From the NCBI GenBank assembly GCA_902984215.1, contig CADWAF010004431.1, positions 1-11,708 of the forward strand: 11,708 nucleotides of DNA. The letters run 5' to 3'. The notes beneath the pieces are model-generated. The model worked only from the letters and a program-made list of their open reading frames with translations, ran no database searches and was not told the DNA's origin. This document shows positions 1 through 6,600 of this stretch, piece after piece (position 1 is the first letter of the stretch; the number at the start of each line of letters is the position of its first letter). This stretch comes from Willaertia magna (lineage: Eukaryota; Heterolobosea; Eutetramitea; Acrasida; Naegleriidae). The position numbers were made by a program, and so were the translations under genes.

Positions 1-87
1 AAATCTAATTCCAAAAAAAACACTATGTCCTAACTATCCTTCATAATCTGAAATCTTCCTACTATATTCATTATATCTATCTCCTCT

Positions 88-578
88 CTACTCACTTCTT
101 AGTTGATCATCTCTAACGAAACTCCAATTTAAAATTGTAACAGGACTTGTTAACATATCTTTCATTGGTTTTTGAGTTATAAAGATTGAGCATAAGTAAA
201 CTACTCGACAGTCATTAGTTCATCAAGAGAAATGTCACCATAAATAATTGGTAGTTTAACACATCTACTTCCAAAAGATTGAGTCCAGCTATTTTCTGTG
301 AAAGCTTAACCATTCATAAACTTACCAAAGTATTTAACCATATCATTTCTTTTTGACTCTCCATGAATTAAAACATCCAAACCAATTTCCTCCTGCAAAC
401 AAACAATTTATTCAATTTCATTCTTCATGAATTGCTCATAAACTTTTCGAAAGATACTTCCATTCTTAAATTTTCTATGAATAGAACGAATTTCTTCAGT
501 TTGAGGGAAAGAACCAATAGTTGTGGTTGGAAATAATTGAGATAATTAGAATTTAATTTGTTTGCTTTCTTTCTTCTC
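88..578 (-). pseudogene. metE: Cobalamin-independent methionine synthase (MetE) fragment, decayed
   Basis: MetE transfers the methyl group of 5-methyltetrahydrofolate polyglutamate to homocysteine. Reading down from 533 the frame gives [16 protein letters not shown], the hallmark start of the MetE C-terminal catalytic barrel. It is followed by [37 protein letters not shown] and, after a shift, [16 protein letters not shown], all in family order. The frame is interrupted by TAA at 546-548, 408-410 and 306-308, TAG at 201-203 and 88-90, and a frameshift near 181-185. The TAG at 201 replaces the conserved Trp of the VEW motif, and the TAA at 306 replaces an aromatic residue. The zinc-ligand region (His, Cys, Glu, Cys) would lie further along and is not recognisable in 1-87, and the N-terminal MetE half is absent. 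The family assignment is very secure, and the copy cannot encode active enzyme. Confidence 0.9.
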
Positions 579-981
579 AAAAACTTTTAGCATCACAAAA
601 TGGAAGTTGTAAATAGGAATAAGTTTCAGGTAATGGAGGAGCTGTAACACTATTACTTCTTGGAGAAGTAGTTGTTGTAGTAGTATTAATAGTTCTTAGG
701 AATATTCTAGGAGATGTTCTTGAAGAAGTTACATTACCACTACTATTAGAACTATAAACAGAATTACTTTTAAGTGAAGTTATAGTGCTATTAGTTGCTG
801 TTGTATTATCATTTTAGGTGATATTCTTAGAGATGTTTTATTTTCAATAACGGAAATAGAACGAGGAGAAGTTCTTGAGTAAAATTGGTGCTTGTTTTTT
901 TTCTTCTTCTACTGTTGTTGTGGTAGATGATGATGTAGAAGGAAGGTTATTGATTTCAATTTTCGTTCCTTTAGACATCAT
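577..981 (-). pseudogene. Ser/Thr/Asn-rich low-complexity frame abutting the MetE remnant
   Basis: The ATG at 981 opens a frame beginning MMSKGTKIEINNLPSTSSS that stops at 844-846 after 45 codons. Another frame then continues with SRTSPRS and LRISP motifs. After a further shift near 812-815 a third frame runs to a TGA at 577-579, rich in Ser, Thr, Asn and Arg-Pro (SSRTSPR, TTTTTTSPRS). The shared SRTSPR motif across frames shows that one coding sequence was broken, with the likely slips in an A8 run near 893-901 and an A4 run at 812-815. The last frame ends exactly where MetE similarity begins. A single base change in the T5 run at about 580-584 would join the two, so this may be an unusual N-terminal extension of the MetE gene. 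I do not recognise the domain; it looks disordered. Homopolymer assembly errors are an alternative cause of the shifts. Confidence 0.55.
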
Positions 982-1180
982 ATTGAAAAAGTTGATTACT
1001 ATATTGCGGATTGTTATTTCTGTTGTTGTTGATAATCATTGTGGATTTTGTTTGTCTATTTATTTTTTATTTTTAATTTCCAACACGTTTCCGATGTGTT
1101 ATGACATTGTTTGCATTCCATTCATTGCGTTGTTATTGGGTGTTAGTATAAAATTATTGTTGTTATTGGGTTTTGGATAA
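982..1180. other. Presumed 5' flank of the 577-981 frame
   Basis: This AT-rich stretch lies upstream of the minus-strand ATG at 981 and ends at the in-frame TAA (1178-1180) preceding the MYND fragment. The plus strand is open from 875 to 1180, but the product is hydrophobic and low-complexity, and for its first third it is antisense to the Ser/Thr-rich frame. I see no coding signal of its own. Confidence 0.3.
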
Positions 1181-1387
1181 TTTCTATCCAACCAGCAAGA
1201 TTATTTCAATGAAGATTGGAAGAAACATCACAAGATTTGTGCACCTGCATTCTTTATTAAAAGTTTAACTAATATGTGTAACATTGCTACAAATTTTGCA
1301 AATTTATTAAGAGAACAAAAGTGGAATAAAGCATTAGAAGAAAATGGACAATTTCAAGTAGAAAAAATTATTAATAACATGATATAA
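1181..1387 (+). pseudogene. C-terminal remnant of a MYND-type zinc-finger protein
   Basis: After the TAA at 1178-1180 the frame reads NQQDYFNEDWKKHHKIC and continues about 48 residues to a TAA at 1385-1387. The spacing DW-x2-H-x3-C matches the last zinc-ligand segment of a MYND finger, a protein-interaction domain of the form CQxxDWxxHKxxC. The upstream Cys pairs and a start codon are missing, so the fragment is 5'-truncated or depends on an unseen upstream exon. The tail (ICAPAFF..., then NFANLLREQKWNKALEE) is helical and charged, as in protist MYND proteins where a helical region follows the finger. Only the final third of the motif is visible, so the domain assignment is moderate. Confidence 0.5.
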
Positions 1388-1407
1388 TTTTATTTACAAA
1401 ATTGATT

Positions 1408-1927
1408 TTAAATTTCTACATTTAATGTAATGATATCGTTTTTATATTTATTAATAGGTAAAGGTGTAATTGTTGCAATTGGTATATTATAATCTTTTTT
1501 TACTTTTTGACCAATATTCAATTTCTACTTGTTGTTGTTGTATTTTTCTTTCTAATTGATTTTTCATTGTAAAATAAATATCAATTGTGTAAATTAAAAA
1601 TAAAAAGATAAGTAAATAAGTAAAGAAAATAAGGTAATGAATTAGATTAAATTGTTTCAAAGTTTGTCGTATTGAATTAAATAAATGATTAATATCCGAT
1701 CGATAGTCTTGTTGTTGTTTTATTTGACGTAAATTATTATTTTTTGGAGTTGTATCATTATTCTTGTATTAATTATTGTTATCGGAAGAAATACTAGTTC
1801 TAGCTATTAAATTAGATGAATTAGTTAGATTAATATCATTATGTTTAGGTGGCTCTTGAACAGAAAAAGTATTATTTCTATCCCTAAAAGCTTCTTCTAT
1901 TAACTCCATATTTTCTTCATCTATCAT
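1408..1927 (-). pseudogene. Single-pass membrane protein with internal TAA and C-terminal frameshift
   Basis: From the ATG at 1927 the frame gives an acidic start (MIDEENMELIEEAF), an Asn/Ser-rich stretch, an in-frame TAA at 1769-1771 (codon 53), then a Gln/Asn-rich basic region. A hydrophobic segment follows (about codons 94-119: HYLIFFTYLLIFLFLIYTI), then a short charged coiled-coil-like tail (KNQLERKIQQQQVEIEYW) and a TAA at 1487-1489. If one A is dropped from the A7 run just before that stop, the frame continues about 29 more residues (...DYNIPIATITPLPINKY...) to a TAA at 1408-1410, with protein-like composition. The gene therefore carries one nonsense codon and probably one single-base slip. 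No family is recognised. An intron around the TAA was considered, but no GT-AG pair restores the frame. Sequencing error in homopolymers could explain the tail but not the TAA. Confidence 0.55.
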
Positions 1928-2046
1928 GGAAAAGTCATTTTCATGGTTTTTGCTTATTTTTTTTTAAAAAAAAAGTGAAATTATTCTGACAGATCTGTTA
2001 AATTTTGTTTTTACAAAAATAAAAGTTTATTATTTACATAAATATT

Positions 2047-2412
2047 TTAAAATTTAACAGCATCATACATTAATCCACAACAAACAAATAAATAACATAA
2101 TAAATATTTTAATAAATGATCTAACCAATTAAGTAATAATTTAGTAAACCAATTCTTTTTATCAAATGTTTCTTCTTTATTTTCTCTTAATAAATTTGTA
2201 GCTTCACTAACATTTTCTATAGCTTGTTCTGTATTTGAATGTAATTGATTAATTAATTCATATTGTTTATTTACTTTATCTAAAGCAACAGTATAAACCG
2301 TATATAAAGTTTGTCTAACTCTAGCTAAAGTATCTTTTTCTTTATATAAATTAAAAGAAACTCTGGCCCAGTAGTTAAGGCCTGGACTATACTCACATAG
2401 TCCCAGGTTCAA
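2047..2412 (-). CDS. Coiled-coil, tail-anchored hypothetical protein; 5' end fused to a tRNA-like sequence
   Basis: The frame to the TAA at 2047-2049 encodes about 105 plausible residues. It has an amphipathic, charged region (KEKDTLARVRQTLYTVY, LINQLHSNTEQAIENVSEAT) likely to form a coiled coil, followed by a hydrophobic C-terminal segment (LLKYLLCYLFVCCGLMY) that could anchor it in a membrane. The nominal ATG at 2412 and the first ~16 residues are the antisense of the tRNA-like element at 2364-2421. Those residues are therefore not ancestral, and the real 5' end has been lost or lies in an unseen exon. No family is recognised. It is probably a truncated gene; expression from the new ATG is possible but unsupported. 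Confidence 0.4.
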   Translation of the reverse strand: MNLGLCEYSPGLNYWARVSFNLYKEKDTLARVRQTLYTVYTVALDKVNKQYELINQLHSNTEQAIENVSEATNLLRENKEETFDKKNWFTKLLLNWLDHLLKYLLCYLFVCCGLMYDAVKF

Positions 2413-2421
2413 ATCCGGCCC
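2364..2421 (+). repeat. tRNA-derived sequence with intact A- and B-boxes
   Basis: TGGCCCAGTAGTTAAGG (2364-2380) matches the tRNA A-box of the Leu/Ser type, and GGTTCAAATCC (2406-2416) is a perfect B-box. The spacing between them is that of a class I tRNA. The D-stem GGCC/GGCC is intact. The central arm is aberrant: CCTGGACTAT (2381-2390) pairs with ATAGTC-C-CAGG as a 10-bp hairpin with one bulged C and a 6-nt loop, so there is no 7-nt anticodon loop. The T-stem has two mismatches, and the bases flanking the core do not form an acceptor stem. It is therefore not a functional tRNA but a tRNA-derived remnant or the head of a SINE-like retroposon. Confidence 0.6.
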
Positions 2422-2660
2422 ACAAAAAAAACTCTAAAAAAAAAACAAGGGAATTTAAGATTAAAATTAGTCCGTCCACTTTTTGTAAACGTAGCTGTAA
2501 ACTCGACTGCGCCGAGAGGTTGTGGGAAAGTGGTTATAGAAGTTGCAGGCTTAGCCTTTATTTTTATTACAACGTGTTTAGCCAACCACATTACGTGATA
2601 TTTACGTGATTGTAGTTTTTTAATTTTTTTTTCATAACAAAAACCATTTTCTACCACTCA
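2422..2660. other. Relatively GC-rich segment after the tRNA-like head, possible SINE body
   Basis: This stretch is visibly richer in G+C than its surroundings (for example GTCCGTCCAC and CTCGACTGCGCCGAGAGG). It contains a direct repeat TTACGTGAT (2591-2599, 2602-2610) and ends in T-rich sequence. The minus strand is open here (GTG at 2657 to TGA at 2409), but there is no ATG start and no recognisable domain. It directly follows the tRNA-like head, so it may be the body of a tRNA-derived retroposon. No clear target-site duplication was found. Confidence 0.3.
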
Positions 2661-2997
2661 AAATTAGCTGGCAGGAAATGTGTTTCAGTAATGCAGTGCA
2701 AACCAAAAAATGAAAAACTTAATTTTTTAAATTTTTTTTAATTTTTCATACAAAAACTAAAAATTACGTTTTTATTTTTTTGAATAAAATTAAATTAAAA
2801 TTGATTACATCACTTTAATTTCTATAATTTATTCGTAAAATCTATTAATTTTCTTTGTTGTAAATTGGTGTTTTATTTAAAATTTAGTAGTAGACATAGC
2901 GGGAACTGGTGATGTTGTAAGGTAATTGTTTAAAAAAAAATTGAAAACTCAAGGAAAAGTATTCAAAGAGGTGTTTTTTTTAAAATGTATTTTTTGG
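2661..2997. other. AT-rich spacer with no supported gene
   Basis: The stretch is made of long A and T runs without a sustained coding frame on either strand. A small GC-richer islet at about 2890-2922 sits between a TTTAG and a GGTAAT sequence, but it is too short to call an exon. I see no RNA gene or mobile element. Confidence 0.4.
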
Positions 2998-3127
2998 TTC
3001 AGACTGGAGCAGGTTTTTTTTTTCAGACGTCTGAATTTGGCATCAGAAAAACTCATTTTTTAGCTTTTCAGACATCTGAAAGTGCATTGCTGAAAAATTT
3101 TTCAGACCCATCTATTCCTAGTCTGAA
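2998..3127. repeat. Cluster of TTCAGAC/GTCTGAA inverted repeats
   Basis: TTCAGAC occurs at 2998-3004, 3022-3028, 3067-3073 and 3101-3107. The second is followed directly by GTCTGAA, giving the perfect 14-bp palindrome TTCAGACGTCTGAA (3022-3035). The third gives the near-palindrome TTCAGACATCTGAA (3067-3080). The fourth pairs with GTCTGAA at 3121-3127 across a 13-nt spacer. Short T-rich stretches and copies of (G/A)CTCATTTTT separate them. The plus-strand frame across this region (2985-3209) has no protein-like features and is not called. Confidence 0.7.
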
Positions 3128-3160
3128 AGAGTCATTTTTCAGCTACGACTCATTTTTGCC

Positions 3161-3192
3161 GGGCAAAATAATAAATTTCATTTTTTTCTGTT
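3161..3192 (-). pseudogene. Copy D: scrap of the RCC1-like gene (intron 2/exon 3 boundary)
   Basis: Twenty-seven bases at 3166-3192 are identical to 7548-7574 and closely similar to 10073-10097. On the minus strand this is the end of intron 2 (CAG at 3190-3188) and the first codons of exon 3 (KNEIYYF) of the RCC1-like family found at 7538-11708. Similarity is lost below about 3164, where the frame runs into a stop. It is the smallest of four copies and has no coding capacity. Weaker similarity continues into the intron side up to about 3215. Confidence 0.6.
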
Positions 3193-3243
3193 TAAAGTAT
3201 TTTTTGTAAAGTTCAATAAGATTTTAAGTTATTTGTAAAGCAA

Positions 3244-3450
3244 TTAATAAAACGGTTTAATTTCTCTTTTAATTTTTTCTTTCCATTCATTATTATTATT
3301 GTAAAAAGCAACTGGTTGAGTGAAAATATTTGTCAAATAAAATTTTTCCAAAATAAACATTACATGCCCTAAATATAAATTTAAATTACAAATCTTCTTA
3401 ATAGTGTAAGACCTTGTAACAGTCTGATTTGCTGTATTAGAAGTATCACT
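3244..3450 (-). CDS. Unrecognised terminal exon or gene fragment
   Basis: On the minus strand a good splice acceptor (GAAATTAG at 3458-3451) precedes an open frame of 68 codons ending at the TAA 3246-3244. The product starts SDTSNTANQTVTRSYTIKK, has a hydrophobic/aromatic middle (LNLYLGHVMFILEKFYLTN), and ends in a charged tail (NNNNEWKEKIKREIKPFY). Composition and absence of stops look like real coding sequence in this AT-rich context. No family is recognised. The 5' part is unresolved. An ATG at 3553 opens a short frame reaching a possible GTACCT donor at 3518, but that junction does not keep the frame. It is therefore either an orphan exon or the tail of a truncated gene. Confidence 0.4.
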   Translation of the reverse strand, partial: SDTSNTANQTVTRSYTIKKICNLNLYLGHVMFILEKFYLTNIFTQPVAFYNNNNEWKEKIKREIKPFY

Positions 3451-3638
3451 CTAATTTCACTTCACCAATCAGACGAAGCTATCAAATATCAAATTCGCTT
3501 TTTATATCAAAAAGGTACCGCTCCTTTTTTTTTAAAATTAACCACTTCACCATGAAACCTAAATTGTTCTTTTTGGTTGATAATAAAGATATTTAAATAC
3601 ACTTGTGAAATGTTGAAACATTATCGAACGAAAAAAAA

Positions 3639-6600
3639 ATGAAGTACTTTATCTATTTCACAGTGTTACTGACAGCAATTATTTGGTTGTCTACTGCACA
3701 GGCTCAACAACAAGTAATTACTACAATTTCTGGTTTAGGTGCATGTGATGGTGAACAAGCTCAATTAGCAATAGTTAATAGTCCACGGGGATTTGCCCAA
3801 ATGAATGATGGAATTTTAATTGCTGACACAAATAATAACAGAATTCGTAAATTATTAAACAATGGAACAATTATTTCAGTTGCAGGAACAGGTGGACCTG
3901 CTTTTAATGGTGATAATATTTTAGCTACAAAAGCTTCATTGAATACTCCTTCATCAGTTGCAGTTGATTCAATTGGTCAAATTTATATTGCAGACACAAA
4001 CAACCAAAGAATTCGTAAAGTATTAACAAATGGAACAATAATTACAATTGCTGGAACAGGTACATTAGGATATAATGGTGATAATATCTTAGCAACAGTT
4101 GCTCAATTATATAATCCTACTGGAGTTGCAGTTGCTCCAAATGGTGAAGTTTATATTGCTGACCCAGGTAACAGTAGAATTCGTAAAATATTAACAAACG
4201 GAATGATTACAACAATTGCAGGAACAGGAACAGCAGGATATAATGGTAACAATATTTTGGCTACAACTGCTCAATTAAACCTTCCTAATTCAATTTCAGT
4301 AGCCCCAAACGGTGAAGTTTATATTGCTGACACTGGTAATAATATAATTCGTCAAGTATTAACAGATGGAAGAATTAATACAATTGCTGGAACTGGAAGT
4401 GGTGGGCACAATGGTGACGATATTTTGGCTTATACTGCTGCTTTAAACTTTCCAACAAGCGTTAAATTAGATCCTATCAGTGGTGAAATTTATATTGCTG
4501 ACACTGGTAATCATAGAATTCGTAAAATATTAAAAAATGGAGTAATAACTACAATTGCAGGAACAGGAACTTTAGGATATAATGGTGACAATATTTTAGC
4601 AACAACTGCTCAACTGAAAAGTGCCTATGATGTATTGAAAAAAGACGGTGAAATTTATATTGCTGACACTAGTAATAATAGAATTCGTAAAATATCAACA
4701 GACGGAAAAATTACAACAGTAGCTGGAACAGGTTCTATTGGTTTTTGTGGTGAAGGTTTCTTGGCATCCTTAGTGCCGTTGAGTAGTCCTTCAGGTGTTG
4801 CAGTTGCCCCAAATGGTGAAGTTTATATTGCTGACACTGGTAATCATAGAATTCGTAAAATATTAAATAATGAAACAATAATTACTATTGCTGGAACAGG
4901 AACACCAGGATATAATGGTGACAATATTTTAGCAACAGATGCTAAATTATACACTCCTTATGGTGTTGCAGTAAATTATAAAGGTGAAATTTATATTGCT
5001 GACACTAGTAATAATAGAATTCGGAAAATATTAACAAATGGAACAATTACAACAGTAGCTGGAACAGGAACTTTAGGATATAATGGTGACAATATTTTAG
5101 CAACAACTGCTAAATTATACAATCCTTATGGCGTTGCAGTAGATCCTCTTACTAGTGAAGTTTGCATTGTTGATTCTCGTAACCATAGAATTCGTAAAAT
5201 ATTAAATAATGGAACAATAATTACTATTGCTGGAACAGGAACACCAGGATATAATGGTGATAATATTTTAGCAACAGATGCTCATTTAAGTAATCCTACT
5301 GCGATAGCTTTTAACTCATTTGGTGAAATTTATATAATTGTCCAAAATAACCATAGAATTCGTAAAATATTAACAAATGGAAAGATTACAACAGTAGCCG
5401 GAACAGGAACTTCAGGATATAATGGTGACAATATTTTAGCAACAACTGCTAAATTATACAATCCTACTACAGTAGCGGTTAATGCAATTAACGAAGTACT
5501 TTTTACTGATATTAATAACCAAAGAATTCGTAAAATATTAAATAATGGAACAATAATTACTGTTGCTGGAACAGGAACAGCAGGATATAATGGCGACAAT
5601 ATTTTAGCAACAGATGCTCAATTATACTATCCTTATGGCGTTGCTGTAAAACCAAATGGTGAAATACTTGTTAGTACTGGCAATATTCTTACTGGTAGTT
5701 CTCTTAGATTAATATCATCACCTTGTCGTGGTTTAAAAAATTGTAATGGTAATGGTGTGTGCATCGGTACAAATAATTGTACTTGTAATAATGGTTGGAA
5801 AGGTAGCTCAGATTGTAGTCAACCAAGTTGTGACGACGTTAATAATTGTAATGGCCATGGTAGTTGTTCTGGACCAAATACTTGTTTATGTGAAAGTGGA
5901 TACCAAGGGCCAAGCTGTTCTGAATATTCTTGCAATGGTGTAAATGACTGTAATGGTAAAGGTACATGTTCTGGTCCAAATACTTGTACATGTAACAGTG
6001 GATGGAAAGGTAACTCTGATTGTAGTCAACCAAGTTGTGAGGGTGTTAATAATTGTAATGGCGAAGGTTCTTGTACTGGTCCTAATGTATGTACATGTAA
6101 TTCAGGTTGGAAAGGTAATGCTCAATGTTCTGCTCCATCTTGCGATGGTGTAAATGACTGCAGCGGTCAAGGCACATGTTCTGGTCCAAATACTTGTACA
6201 TGTAATAGTGGATGGAAAGGTAACTCTGATTGTAGTCAACCAAGTTGTGAGGGTGTTAATGATTGTAACGGTAATGGTGATTGTATTGGTGTAAATCAAT
6301 GTAAATGTTTTTCTGGATACAAAGGACCAAGCTGTTCTGAATATTCTTGTAGTGATGTTGAGGAATGTAATGGTAATGGTGTATGTACTGGTCCAAATGT
6401 TTGTACCTGCAATTCTGGATGGCAAGGAAATGGTAATTGTTCTATCCTTTCATGTGATGCAAAAGGTAATTGTAATGGTAATGGTTTATGTACTGGTCCT
6501 AATACTTGTACATGTTTTTCTGGTTGGAAAGGTAATGATGACTGTACAATTCCATCTTGTGATGGTTTAAGTGATTGTAATGGTAATGGTAATTGCATTG

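Noticed and set aside
875..1180. Plus-strand frame of 101 codons
   Set aside because: Hydrophobic, low-complexity, partly antisense to the Ser/Thr-rich frame; no domain or start context.
88..1927. Possible reassigned TAA/TAG codons (as Gln)
   Set aside because: In MetE the stops fall at positions expected to be Trp or aromatic rather than Gln, there are frameshifts as well, and intact genes in the window end with ordinary TAA or TAG.
2364..2421. Functional tRNA gene
   Set aside because: No acceptor stem, mismatched T-stem and no 7-nt anticodon loop.
2409..2657. Minus-strand frame of about 82 codons
   Set aside because: It begins with GTG directly after a TGA, ends inside the tRNA-like B-box, and has no recognisable domain; more likely a retroposon body than a gene.
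2885..2925. Mini-exon encoding an IAGTG-like NHL motif (VVDIAGTGDVV)
   Set aside because: Only about 33 nt between splice-like sites, with no neighbouring exon in frame; could be chance.
2985..3209. Plus-strand frame of 74 codons
   Set aside because: It is built from the TTCAGAC repeats and the antisense of the RCC1 scrap; composition is not protein-like.
5330..5599. Minus-strand frames inside the NHL/EGF gene (also several at 5746-7563)
   Set aside because: Repetitive antisense or off-frame shadows of the NHL and EGF repeats; low-complexity products. The last of them overlaps copy C exon 3 only by accident of frame.
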